DNA of 64,000 nt from an uncultured Bacteroidota bacterium. Lineage in GTDB: Bacteria; Bacteroidota; Bacteroidia; Chitinophagales; Saprospiraceae. Shown here piece by piece: positions 54,854 through 63,511 of this stretch. Position 1 is the stretch's first letter. Every line of letters begins with the position of its first letter. Position numbers and translations under genes: made by a program. The notes below the pieces were generated by a model. It searched no databases. It was not told the origin of the DNA and was given only the letters and a program-made list of their open reading frames with translations. The DNA lies in assembly GCA_937872515.1 (NCBI GenBank), contig CALMSX010000074.1, forward strand, positions 60,674 to 124,673, given 5' to 3'.

Positions 54854-54872
54854 GGTACTAAACCATAAGGGT

Positions 54873-56237
54873 ATGCTTTGCAGAATTTTAATTCTATTAA
54901 TGACCTCGAACTTTCTGTTAGGTCAGACATTTTACAGGGGGGCTGATCTTTCGTATGTCAATGAAATGCAGGACTGCGGCGTGGTGTATAAAAAAGAAGG
55001 AAAAGCCATAGATCCGTATGTACTATTTGCAGAAGAAGGCTGTCAGCTGGTGAGGCTTAGGTTGTGGCACAATCCGTCGTGGTATTCAGCCATCAACCAG
55101 GGAAAAATGTATAGCAACACCCAGGATGTATCCAGAAGTATAAAAAGAGCCAAACAGGAGGGCATGAAAGTGTTGCTGGATTTTCACTTATCCGACAATT
55201 GGGCGGATCCTTCAAAACAACTGGTTCCAGCAGCCTGGGCACCTGTGGTTAACAATACCAATGTTCTGAAAGATTCTGTTTACAACTACATTTACAAGAC
55301 CTTAATGGATTTAGATGCCCAAGGTTTGCTTCCGGACATGGTTCAGGTCGGAAACGAAACCAATAGAGGCATCGTATTATCGGCAGAAGACAATGCCAAG
55401 TTTACTTTAGAATGGCCCAGGAATGCCATTCTTTTTAATGCCGGCCTTAAAGCAGTGAGGGATGCTGCCCAACACAGTCAACAAGATATCATTTCTATCA
55501 TTCACCTGGCCGACCCTTCAGAAGCGGGATGGCTGGCCGAGGCCTTTACCAAAAATGGTGTCACGGACTATGATGTGATTGGCCTTTCTTATTACTGGGC
55601 GTGGCATAAACCAAAAACCATTCAGGACGCCGCTCAAGCCATTAAAACGCTGAAACAAAAGTACAACAAAGAGGTCATGATTTTGGAAACAGGCTATATC
55701 TGGACCCTTGCTTCCAATGATCTGGCCAATAATATTATCAATGAAGTGCATCCATCTTATGCTCCTCCTTCTGTAAATGCACAATACAGGTGGCTAAAAG
55801 ACCTGAGTAATGCAGCTCAACAAGCAGGTGGCATGGGTGTATTGTACTGGGAACCTGCCTGGGTGAGCTCATCATGCAGTACCCAATGGGGCAAGGGCTC
55901 ACATCAGGAGAATGCTACCTTTTTTGATTTTAATACCAATGCACAAGCTGAGGGCGGATTTAAATGGTTGCGGGATGGTAAAATTACCCAAACATCGGAT
56001 GAAGATGCGAATGTCTTTATGCAGTTTGACAGCATAACAAAATCGATTCACTTTGTTCAGTCTGTTACTGGCCGTATTGCTGTACACAGCGTAGATGGCA
56101 AGTTGTTGTTTCAATCAGATTTGAAAGGCGAAGATACTATCCAACTGCCTCCTGCTCTTCACGGACTTTGTATAATAAGTGTTCAATCCGAAAAAACAGG
56201 ACCCACTTCCAAATCAATAACTGTATACCTACCTTAG
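54873..56237 (+). CDS. Endo-beta-1,4-galactanase, glycoside hydrolase family 53
   Basis: 454 residues. Signal peptide about 1-18 (ending NFLLGQ). The GH53 barrel shows YRGADLSYVNEM, KVLLDFHLSDNWADP, the acid/base Glu162 in QVGNETN and the nucleophile Glu272 in MILETGYIW. Degrades arabinogalactan I outside the cytoplasm. The last 65 residues resemble a worn type A T9SS tail (RIAVHSVDGKLL). ATG 54873 is chosen because the -7 element and the signal peptide both fit it; a longer frame (54738) does not. The MFS gene begins one base after the stop. Confidence 0.92.
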   Translation: MLCRILILLMTSNFLLGQTFYRGADLSYVNEMQDCGVVYKKEGKAIDPYVLFAEEGCQLVRLRLWHNPSWYSAINQGKMYSNTQDVSRSIKRAKQEGMKVLLDFHLSDNWADPSKQLVPAAWAPVVNNTNVLKDSVYNYIYKTLMDLDAQGLLPDMVQVGNETNRGIVLSAEDNAKFTLEWPRNAILFNAGLKAVRDAAQHSQQDIISIIHLADPSEAGWLAEAFTKNGVTDYDVIGLSYYWAWHKPKTIQDAAQAIKTLKQKYNKEVMILETGYIWTLASNDLANNIINEVHPSYAPPSVNAQYRWLKDLSNAAQQAGGMGVLYWEPAWVSSSCSTQWGKGSHQENATFFDFNTNAQAEGGFKWLRDGKITQTSDEDANVFMQFDSITKSIHFVQSVTGRIAVHSVDGKLLFQSDLKGEDTIQLPPALHGLCIISVQSEKTGPTSKSITVYLP

Positions 56238-56238
56238 T

Positions 56239-57474
56239 ATGAATTCTGGAAAAAGTCCTGCCGTAGGATTTATTTTTATAACGCTGTTGATTGATGTTAT
56301 TGGCTTTGGCATCATCATTCCTGTTTTGCCCAAACTTTTGGCGGAGATGAATCACATTTCCATCAATGAAGCAAGCAAATACGGAGGTTATCTACTATTC
56401 TCATTTGCCTTTGCTCAATTTCTTTTTTCTCCGGTAATGGGAAATCTGAGTGATCAGTATGGCAGAAGGCCTGTGCTGTTGTTTTCTCTACTGGGCTTTG
56501 GCATTGACTACCTCATACTTGCCTTTGCGTCCAACTATGCATGGCTATTGGCCGGCAGGATCATTGCCGGCATCACCGGGGCTAGTTTTACAACGGCAGC
56601 TGCCTACATTGCCGATGTCAGTACCCCGGAAAACAGGTCCAAAAACTATGGCATGATTGGGGCTGCTTTTGGTCTGGGCTTTGTAATTGGTCCGCTTATG
56701 GGGGGACTGTTAGGTCAGCTAAGCCTCAGGGCTCCTTTTTATGCTGCAGCACTATTATCGTTTCTCAATCTATGTTACGGATACTTCGTTTTACCCGAAT
56801 CCCTTTCCAAAGAGCTGCGAAGACCTTTCAGTTGGAAGAGGGCCAATCCCTTGGGCACCCTCAGGCAATTGGGTAGATACAAACAAATAGCATGGTTGCT
56901 GGTAGCCTATTTTATGCTATATCTGGGCTCTCATGCAGTGCAAAGCACTTGGAATTATTTTACCATGTACCATTTCCAGTGGAGCGAAGCCATGGTTGGC
57001 TTTTCTTTGGCTTTTGTAGGAGTACTGGCGGGTTTAGTGCAGGCTGGATTAGCCCAAAGGGCTGCCAATAATTTGGGCATAGGCAGAAGTGTATATTTGG
57101 GTTTTGCCATGTACACCATCGGTATGTTTTTATTTGCCTTTGCCAATGCCAGCTGGATGATGTATGTCTTTCTGATTCCCTATTGTTTCGGAGGTATTGC
57201 CATGCCCAACTTACAGTCACTCATGGTTGGTAAAGTACCTGCCAACGAACAAGGGGAACTACAGGGTGGACTTACCAGTTTAATGAGTGTAACCACCATT
57301 ATAGGCCCCATATTGATGACTAACATTTTTTATACATTTACCCGCTCCGATGCTCCCATTGTTTTTCCCGGAGCTGCCTTTTTCATGGGCGGCATTTTTA
57401 TGTTGATCAGCTTTGCCATAACTTTTTATTTATTAAAAAACTACGACACTCAGAATGAAAGCCCTGGTATTTGA
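56239..57474 (+). CDS. MFS transporter, TetA-like 12-TM family
   Basis: 411 residues with about 12 membrane helices. Motif A is GNLSDQYGRRPVLL; the N-terminus has IGFGIIIPVLPKLL, as in TetA-like drug:H+ antiporters. Its gene follows the galactanase by one base and overlaps the alcohol dehydrogenase gene by 20, so a role in sugar import is possible but not shown; drug efflux is equally likely. Confidence 0.9.
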   Translation: MNSGKSPAVGFIFITLLIDVIGFGIIIPVLPKLLAEMNHISINEASKYGGYLLFSFAFAQFLFSPVMGNLSDQYGRRPVLLFSLLGFGIDYLILAFASNYAWLLAGRIIAGITGASFTTAAAYIADVSTPENRSKNYGMIGAAFGLGFVIGPLMGGLLGQLSLRAPFYAAALLSFLNLCYGYFVLPESLSKELRRPFSWKRANPLGTLRQLGRYKQIAWLLVAYFMLYLGSHAVQSTWNYFTMYHFQWSEAMVGFSLAFVGVLAGLVQAGLAQRAANNLGIGRSVYLGFAMYTIGMFLFAFANASWMMYVFLIPYCFGGIAMPNLQSLMVGKVPANEQGELQGGLTSLMSVTTIIGPILMTNIFYTFTRSDAPIVFPGAAFFMGGIFMLISFAITFYLLKNYDTQNESPGI

Positions 57475-58420
57475 AAACATTCATACCCTTCCCAATTTTA
57501 CTGATATTCAAATAAGTCCGAAAGATAATGAGGTAGAGGTAAGTCTTTCAGCAGCCGCGCTCAATCACAGAGACGTTTGGATTACCAAAGGTCTGTATCC
57601 TGGGTTGGTGCCGGGCACCATTATGGGTGCTGATGGAATGGGATGGTATCTGGGTAAACGCGTGGTCATCAACCCCGGTATTGATTGGGGCCCTAATGAA
57701 AGATATCAGTCCAAAAAATTCAGGGTTTTGGGAGTACCCGACCATGGCACCTTTGCTGAAAAAATATGTATACCTGAATCCTATATATACAACGCGCCTG
57801 ATCATTTGACCGATGAAGAAGTAGCCGCTCTGCCTGTCGCTGGCGTTACTGCTTATCGGGCACTATTTACCAGGGCTCAATTGATGCCGGGAGAACATGT
57901 GTTGGTCACAGGCCTGGGAGGAGGTGTGGCCTTAATGGCTGCCCAGATGGCAAAGGCTCATGGTGCAAAAGTATTTTTTACTACAGGTAGTAGTGAAAAA
58001 TTACAAAAAGGAATTCAGTTGGGCTTTGATGGAGGTGTCAATTATAAAGATGAAAAAAGCATTGAAAAACTAGCAGAACAGTGCGGCCATCTTGATGTTA
58101 TCATTGATTCTACTGCCGGAGATGGCCTGACCCAACTGATGAAACTTTGCACCTTTGGTAGTCGCGTTGTTTTGTATGGAGGCAGTTTGGGTAAGATCAA
58201 CGGCATCAATCCTCAGCCCCTCTTTTGGAAACAAATGGACATCATGGGTTCCAGCATGGGCTCTCCTTCAGATTTTAAAGATATGCTTGGCTTCATAGTC
58301 AAACACCAATTGCACCCTGTTGTTGATAGTGTTTTCACAATGGAAGCTTATGGCAAAGCTTTTTCCAGAATGGAAGAAGGAAGCCAGATGGGTAAAATTG
58401 TTTTAACCCTTCAGCAGTAG
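57455..58420 (+). CDS. Zinc-type alcohol dehydrogenase / quinone oxidoreductase-like protein
   Basis: 321-residue MDR-family protein. GroES-like N-terminal part (AALNHRDVWITKG, PGTIMGADGMGW) and a Rossmann domain with GLGGGVALMAAQMAK. The structural zinc Cys cluster is absent, which favours a quinone-oxidoreductase or enoyl-reductase type using NADPH. Cytoplasmic. It overlaps the MFS gene by 20 bases; its stop shares one base with the next start. Confidence 0.85.
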   Translation: MKALVFENIHTLPNFTDIQISPKDNEVEVSLSAAALNHRDVWITKGLYPGLVPGTIMGADGMGWYLGKRVVINPGIDWGPNERYQSKKFRVLGVPDHGTFAEKICIPESYIYNAPDHLTDEEVAALPVAGVTAYRALFTRAQLMPGEHVLVTGLGGGVALMAAQMAKAHGAKVFFTTGSSEKLQKGIQLGFDGGVNYKDEKSIEKLAEQCGHLDVIIDSTAGDGLTQLMKLCTFGSRVVLYGGSLGKINGINPQPLFWKQMDIMGSSMGSPSDFKDMLGFIVKHQLHPVVDSVFTMEAYGKAFSRMEEGSQMGKIVLTLQQ

Positions 58421-58944
58421 TGAAAAAGATACTCCTTATTTCTGACAACCATGGCTATGTGGCAAACGAATTATTGCCCTTTGTGGAAGAAGCAGATGAA
58501 ATCTGGCATGCGGGGGATATTGGCAGTCTGAATTCCGTGCTGATATTTGAAAAACGCAAAACTTTTAGGGCTGTTTATGGCAATATAGATGATGCTGACA
58601 CAAGAATGACCTATCCCTTGCGCCAGTGCTTTGAATGTGAGGGTCTCAAAATTCTTATTACCCATATTGGTGGTTACCCCGGAAGATACCCGGCCACCAT
58701 AAAAAAGTGGATCATGGATGAAAAAGCTGACGTCTTTATCTGCGGACATTCTCACATTTGTAAAGTGATGTACGACTCAAAACTCAATCATTGGCATTTC
58801 AATCCCGGTGCTTACGGCCACCATGGATTTCATCACATTAGAACCGCCCTCAGGTTCAGCATAGATGGGAAAAAAATTTCAGACCTATCTGTCATTGAAT
58901 TGGGTAAAAGAGGTCGTGAGACCAATGAAATGACAATAAAATGA
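58420..58944 (+). CDS. Metallophosphoesterase, YfcE/MJ0936 type
   Basis: 174 residues starting with GTG (TAGTG overlap). The metal-binding motifs are SDNHG (Asp9, His11), HAGD (Asp33), GNID (Asn55), THIGG and CGHSH. Hydrolyses phosphodiesters using two metal ions. Cytoplasmic. The substrate is unknown. Confidence 0.9.
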   Translation: MKKILLISDNHGYVANELLPFVEEADEIWHAGDIGSLNSVLIFEKRKTFRAVYGNIDDADTRMTYPLRQCFECEGLKILITHIGGYPGRYPATIKKWIMDEKADVFICGHSHICKVMYDSKLNHWHFNPGAYGHHGFHHIRTALRFSIDGKKISDLSVIELGKRGRETNEMTIK

Positions 58945-58966
58945 CTTTTTTAGATGTCGATAAGAT

Positions 58967-58974
58967 TATCTTTG
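58967..58974 (+). promoter_or_regulatory. -7 element (TATCTTTG) of hemE
   Basis: TATCTTTG fits TAnnTTTG and predicts a start near 58980, about 11 bases before ATG 58991. This makes hemE independent of the phosphoesterase gene. No TTG at -33. Confidence 0.5.
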
Positions 58975-58990
58975 CCCTTCAATTTTTTCT

Positions 58991-60025
58991 ATGGCATTGC
59001 ATAACGATTTGTTGTTAAGGGTTTTAAAAGGTGAAAAAGTAGAAAGACCTCCTATCTGGCTGATGCGACAGGCTGGCCGAATTCTGCCTGAGTACAGAGC
59101 AGTTCGCGAAAGAGTCAGCGGATTTATTGAGTTGGTGCAAAGTCCTGATTTGGTTGCAGAAGTAACCTTACAACCGGTAGATGCCCTAGGTGTGGATGCG
59201 GCCATTTTGTTTTCTGATATTTTAGTAGTACCGGAAGCCATGGGACTACCTTATGAAATGGTGGAAGCTCGCGGGCCATTTTTTCCTAAAACCATTGAAA
59301 ACATGGCGGATGTTGAAGCCCTTATCAGTGGCGACAATGCTGCCGATAAGTTGGAATATGTATACGAAGGCATAAATAAAACCCTTTTGGCCTTAAACAA
59401 CAGGGTGCCCCTCATCGGCTTTTCAGGAGCCCCGTTTACCCTTTTTTGTTACATGGTGGAAGGCAAAGGGAGCAAGACCTTTTCGAAGGCCAAAAAAATG
59501 CTGTATACAAGACCTGACATCGCTCACAAATTATTGCAAAAAATTACTGACACCATTATAGCCTATTTAAAACAAAAAATAAAGGCAGGTGTCAATGTTG
59601 TTCAGATTTTTGACTCGTGGGCCGGAGTTTTGGACAGCTCAACCTACGACCACTTTTCAATACCCTATTTGCGGCAGATCAATGAAGCTTTAAAAGAAAG
59701 CTGCCCTGTTATTTTATTTCCGAAAGGGGCCTGGTTTAGTTTGAAGGCATTAGATGAAATAGGCAGCTCAGGTTTAGGTATTGATTGGAATATCGATGCA
59801 GCTTATGCCCGCAACATCACAGGTCCCACCAAAGTGCTTCAGGGTAATCTTGACCCGTGTGTCTTGTACGCCAATGAAGATACCATCAGCCGGGAAGCCA
59901 TCCGCATGTGCAATGACTTTGGCCCATGTCATATAGCCAATCTAGGCCATGGCGTTTATCCCGATACCCCGTTGGATAATGTCAAACATTTTGTCAATAC
60001 CGTCAAGCAGTTCAGGTATTCATAG
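58991..60025 (+). CDS. hemE: Uroporphyrinogen decarboxylase
   Basis: Converts uroporphyrinogen III to coproporphyrinogen III in haem synthesis, cytoplasmic. 344 residues, normal size. Signatures PPIWLMRQAGR near the N-terminus, the catalytic Asp in ILFSDILVV, and GFSGAPFTLFCYMVEG. Haem supply fits the several c-type cytochrome motifs in the window. Confidence 0.97.
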   Translation: MALHNDLLLRVLKGEKVERPPIWLMRQAGRILPEYRAVRERVSGFIELVQSPDLVAEVTLQPVDALGVDAAILFSDILVVPEAMGLPYEMVEARGPFFPKTIENMADVEALISGDNAADKLEYVYEGINKTLLALNNRVPLIGFSGAPFTLFCYMVEGKGSKTFSKAKKMLYTRPDIAHKLLQKITDTIIAYLKQKIKAGVNVVQIFDSWAGVLDSSTYDHFSIPYLRQINEALKESCPVILFPKGAWFSLKALDEIGSSGLGIDWNIDAAYARNITGPTKVLQGNLDPCVLYANEDTISREAIRMCNDFGPCHIANLGHGVYPDTPLDNVKHFVNTVKQFRYS

Positions 60026-60070
60026 GCTGTTTAGCGAGCCATTTCAAATAACAGTAGAAAACCGTTTAAA

Positions 60071-60082
60071 TTTAATATTAAA
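60071..60082. promoter_or_regulatory. Palindrome TTTAATATTAAA upstream of the LexA-like repressor
   Basis: A perfect 12-base palindrome about 40 bases upstream of the -7 element, in an AT-rich tract. It is a possible operator for the repressor encoded by the gene itself. AT-rich palindromes can arise by chance, so this is weak. Confidence 0.3.
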
Positions 60083-60121
60083 AAAAAATATAATCCGTAA
60101 ACATATTAGACAAATTCTATA

Positions 60122-60129
60122 TATATTTG
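60122..60129 (+). promoter_or_regulatory. -7 element (TATATTTG) of the LexA-like repressor gene
   Basis: TATATTTG fits TAnnTTTG and overlaps the in-frame TTG at 60127, so translation must start downstream, at ATG 60157. Confidence 0.5.
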
Positions 60130-60156
60130 CCTGATGAACCAACACACGCCGGATTA

Positions 60157-60855
60157 ATGAATATTGAAAGCATTTCCAAAAGATTTGCCGAAGTAGTGCA
60201 ATTACTTGATAGTAAAGGCGTTATAAAGTCAATTAGTCAATTGGCCGAAACCCTTGACACCCATAAACAATCCTTAAGCGAGATTTTAAAAGGTAAAAGA
60301 AACCTGACCATGGAACTCGCCAGTAAAATCTGTGATATCTATAGTGTAAATCCGGCTTATCTGCTGTTGGGCACCCATCCTAAGTTCAATTCTCCTGAAT
60401 CATCTGGAAAAAGAAACAATATTTCCTACGTACCGGTTAAGGTACAGGCAGGATATGGCGAACAACTTGACAACCCTATTTTTGAAGCTGATTTAGAAAA
60501 ATTTAGTCTTCCGGGTACCCATCATCAGGATGACGATTACAGGTGTTTTGAGGTAGAAGGCGACAGTATGTTTCCTGCCTATCAGAATGGAGACAAGGTG
60601 ATCTGTTCACCTTTACCCACCATTTACCTCTCTCAAGCCATTCGTGACTATATGGTTTACGTAATAGTAACGGAAAACTCATTGCTTCTCAAAAGGATTG
60701 TGAACAAGATCAAATCAGATCAGTGCTTAGAACTTATTTCTGACAATGATTTATTTGAACCAAAGATGCTCCCTATCCAGGAAGTGCTTGAAGTATGGAA
60801 GGTAGAGAGTTTGATTACCAGCCGTAATTTTCCACACCGAAAAGAGGCATCTTAA
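60157..60855 (+). CDS. LexA-like helix-turn-helix repressor with S24 peptidase domain
   Basis: 232 residues. N-terminal HTH of the XRE/CI type (about 24-62; SISQLAETLDTHKQSL, EILKGKRNLTM) and a C-terminal S24 domain. The peptidase residues Ser137 (GDSMF) and Lys179 (LLLKRI) are present, and an Ala98-Gly99 pair in VQAGYGE is a candidate self-cleavage site. It should act as a DNA-bound repressor that may be inactivated by self-cleavage under stress. Start 60157 follows the promoter position. Targets are unknown. Confidence 0.88.
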   Translation: MNIESISKRFAEVVQLLDSKGVIKSISQLAETLDTHKQSLSEILKGKRNLTMELASKICDIYSVNPAYLLLGTHPKFNSPESSGKRNNISYVPVKVQAGYGEQLDNPIFEADLEKFSLPGTHHQDDDYRCFEVEGDSMFPAYQNGDKVICSPLPTIYLSQAIRDYMVYVIVTENSLLLKRIVNKIKSDQCLELISDNDLFEPKMLPIQEVLEVWKVESLITSRNFPHRKEAS

Positions 60856-60864
60856 GACGTTTTA

Positions 60865-62280
60865 TCAAAGCGTGGTAGCGAGTGCTGCAGCTGAATTTGC
60901 TGCTTCCTTCAACTGATTCATATAGGCATCTTTAGAAAAATACCTTGGCACAAAGGAAGTGTCAAACTTACCGCTGACAAAGGCTTCATGGTTCATTACA
61001 AAGTTTCCGAAATCAAGGGTTGTTTCAATACCATCGATGTCGTAATGTTGAATGGCCCACTTCATCTTTTCAATGGCTGCTCTGCGTGTAGCACCATAGG
61101 TAGTGAGTTTTGCCAGCATCGGATCATAATACATTGGGATTTCCATCCCTTCCCGGAAGCCATCATCCACCCTTATCCCCTCTCCCACAGGAGGTCGGTA
61201 AGTATGTAGTACGTTAATACTGGGCAGAAAGTTATTAAAAGGATCTTCAGCATATACCCTTAACTCCATGGCGTGGCCGGTTATGTGCAAATCTTCCTGT
61301 TTAAAAGGCAACACTTCACCCATGGCCACCCTTACTTGTTGCTCCACCAAATCTACGCCTGTAATCATTTCCGTAACGGGGTGTTCAACCTGCAATCTGG
61401 TATTCATTTCTAAAAAATAGAAATTAAGGTGTTTGTCTACCAAAAATTCTACCGTGCCGGCACCCACATAGTTACACGCTTTAGCCACATTAACGGCTGC
61501 ATCACCTATTTTTTTGCGCAATTCAGGGCTTAACACACTGCTGGGGGCTTCTTCTACCACTTTTTGATGTCTACGCTGGATGCTGCATTCTCGTTCAAAT
61601 AAATGGACTACATTGCCATGTTTATCTGCCATGATCTGAAACTCGATATGCCTTGGCTCTTCCACGTATTTTTCAATAAATACCGAAGCATCCCCAAAGG
61701 CAGACAGGGCTTCACTCATTGCCATTTGAAGCTGCTCCTTGATTTCTGCAGCATTATTAACAAGTCGCATTCCTTTGCCCCCACCGCCAGCAGAAGCTTT
61801 TATTAAAACAGGATATCCTATGCCCTCAGCAATTTTCTCACATTCAGCTGCGTCTGTTAATGCGTAATCGGTTCCAGGAACCAATGGAATATCAAAGGCC
61901 TTGACAGCATCTTTGGCAGCCAGCTTACTGCCCATTATTTCCATGGAATAAGCAGAAGGGCCGATCAGTAAAATGTCATTTTTCTCAAGATTGGCAGCAA
62001 AGACCGGGTTTTCGCTTAAAAAGCCATAGCCCGGGTGAATGGCGTCTACATTTAATCTTTTTGCCACTTCAATGATCTTGTCTTGCAATAGATAAGATTG
62101 ATTAGAGGGCGGTGGACCAATACACACCGCTTCATCGGCCATGCCCACAAAAGGTGCATTAAAATCTGCTTCGCTGTAGACGGCAACCGAAGCAATTCCC
62201 ATTTTTTTTAGTGTTCTGAATACCCTACAGGCTATTTCACCCCGATTGGCTACGAGTACTTTATGGATTGGCTTTTGCAT
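60865..62280 (-). CDS. accC: Biotin carboxylase subunit of an acyl-CoA carboxylase
   Basis: 471 residues. ATP-grasp enzyme that carboxylates biotin. Landmarks: KVLVANRGEIACRVFRTL at the N-terminus, KASAGGGGKGMRLV for ATP binding, FLEMNTRLQVEHPVTE in the active site. AccB and carboxyltransferase genes are absent nearby, so it may serve acetyl-CoA carboxylase or another acyl-CoA carboxylase. Its stop is nine bases from the convergent repressor stop. Confidence 0.92.
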   Translation of the reverse strand: MQKPIHKVLVANRGEIACRVFRTLKKMGIASVAVYSEADFNAPFVGMADEAVCIGPPPSNQSYLLQDKIIEVAKRLNVDAIHPGYGFLSENPVFAANLEKNDILLIGPSAYSMEIMGSKLAAKDAVKAFDIPLVPGTDYALTDAAECEKIAEGIGYPVLIKASAGGGGKGMRLVNNAAEIKEQLQMAMSEALSAFGDASVFIEKYVEEPRHIEFQIMADKHGNVVHLFERECSIQRRHQKVVEEAPSSVLSPELRKKIGDAAVNVAKACNYVGAGTVEFLVDKHLNFYFLEMNTRLQVEHPVTEMITGVDLVEQQVRVAMGEVLPFKQEDLHITGHAMELRVYAEDPFNNFLPSINVLHTYRPPVGEGIRVDDGFREGMEIPMYYDPMLAKLTTYGATRRAAIEKMKWAIQHYDIDGIETTLDFGNFVMNHEAFVSGKFDTSFVPRYFSKDAYMNQLKEAANSAAALATTL

Positions 62281-62365
62281 ACTGGTCTTTATTTATGTGT
62301 AAATTTAAAAATAAGCACAATGAAAACCTTGTGACAATGTAACTTTAATTTAAAATCTTCCAATT

Positions 62366-63454
62366 ATGCACGTTTTGCTATGTCCGGATAGTTTTAAAGA
62401 AAGTATGAGTGCCTTTGAATTTTGCAAATACACATCAGCATGCATTAAGGAAATTCACCCCGACTGGGATGTAACTTCAATTCCGATGGCTGATGGTGGA
62501 GAAGGAAGCCTTGATGCCATCCTACCCTATTTAAAAAATCCGCATTGGAAGACCGTTCCTTGCGTTGATGCGATTCACAGACCCATGGAGGCCACTTACC
62601 TGATTAGTGATGATATTGCGTATATAGAACTGGCAAAAACATCCGGTTTGGCAAGCATCGAAAAAGACAAAAGAGATATAATGAAAGCCAATACATTTGG
62701 TACCGGCATGGTATTGCAAGATGCCATTTCAGAAAATGTAAAAGAGGTGATTTTGTTTGCCGGTGGCAGTGCCACTGTGGATGCCGGTACTGGTATTATG
62801 CAGGCGCTTGGTCTCACCTTATTGGATAAAAACAACACAGCGATACCTACCAGTATAAATGCCCTTCCCCATGTTAGGAACCTAAAAATGGGTAAAAACA
62901 AGCTTCCTAAAGGCCTAGATTTTAAAATTATTTGTGACGTAAGCAATCCCCTTTGCGGTCCTCGGGGTGCTGCTCATATCTATGGCCCTCAAAAAGGTGC
63001 GAGCGAAAAGGAGGTAAAGGTTCTGGATACAGGAATGCAACATCTTTCTGCTTTGCTTGGAGACCTGGGAATAGATATTAACACAGAAAAACCTGGTATG
63101 GGAGCTGCGGGTGGGATCGCTCTGGCAACTGCTATCTTGAATCCTCAACTCATTCAGGGAGCATCTTATTTTATCCAAAAAACCCTTTTGGAAGAACATA
63201 TGGTCAAAGCCGACCTGATAATAACCGGCGAAGGCAGATATGATGATCAGAGCCAAATGGGCAAAATTACCGGCGAAATCATTAAACGTGCAAGAAATAT
63301 GGGGAAAAAGCTAGTGCTTATTTGCGGCACAAGCAACTCATCATTTCCTGAAGCCAATCTAATTAGGTTTGACCAATTAAAATTAGACGGAGAAGATTCA
63401 TTTTTAAGTCCGGAAAAATACCTCCGGCTTGCCGTCCGAAAGATTGAACTATAA
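62366..63454 (+). CDS. glxK: Glycerate kinase (class I, GlxK/GarK type)
   Basis: 362 residues. N-terminal CPDSFKESMSAFEFC and MADGGEGSLDA are family signatures; VILFAGGSATVDAGTGIMQA binds nucleotide. Phosphorylates D-glycerate to 2-phosphoglycerate, cytoplasmic. A strong bidirectional terminator follows. No glycerate-producing enzyme is adjacent. Confidence 0.93.
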   Translation: MHVLLCPDSFKESMSAFEFCKYTSACIKEIHPDWDVTSIPMADGGEGSLDAILPYLKNPHWKTVPCVDAIHRPMEATYLISDDIAYIELAKTSGLASIEKDKRDIMKANTFGTGMVLQDAISENVKEVILFAGGSATVDAGTGIMQALGLTLLDKNNTAIPTSINALPHVRNLKMGKNKLPKGLDFKIICDVSNPLCGPRGAAHIYGPQKGASEKEVKVLDTGMQHLSALLGDLGIDINTEKPGMGAAGGIALATAILNPQLIQGASYFIQKTLLEEHMVKADLIITGEGRYDDQSQMGKITGEIIKRARNMGKKLVLICGTSNSSFPEANLIRFDQLKLDGEDSFLSPEKYLRLAVRKIEL

Positions 63455-63457
63455 AAA

Positions 63458-63487
63458 AAAGGGGACCCCCAATTGGAAGTCCCCTTT
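63458..63487. terminator. Bidirectional terminator between glycerate kinase and the T9SS cargo
   Basis: A nine-base-pair perfect stem (AAAGGGGAC at 63458-63466 with GTCCCCTTT at 63479-63487) has a 12-base loop. On the plus strand the T-run is short (TTTATATT); on the minus strand a run of eight Ts begins in the stem base. It can end both convergent genes. Confidence 0.85.
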
Positions 63488-63511
63488 ATATTGTCAATCA
63501 ATTAAAGTAGC

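Noticed and set aside
54738..54872. Longer N-terminus for the galactanase
   Set aside because: It precedes the predicted transcription start and puts the signal peptide in the interior.
54814..54930. Longer N-terminus for the carbonic-anhydrase-like protein
   Set aside because: It reads over both promoters and into the divergent galactanase gene; ATG 54813 fits the family length.
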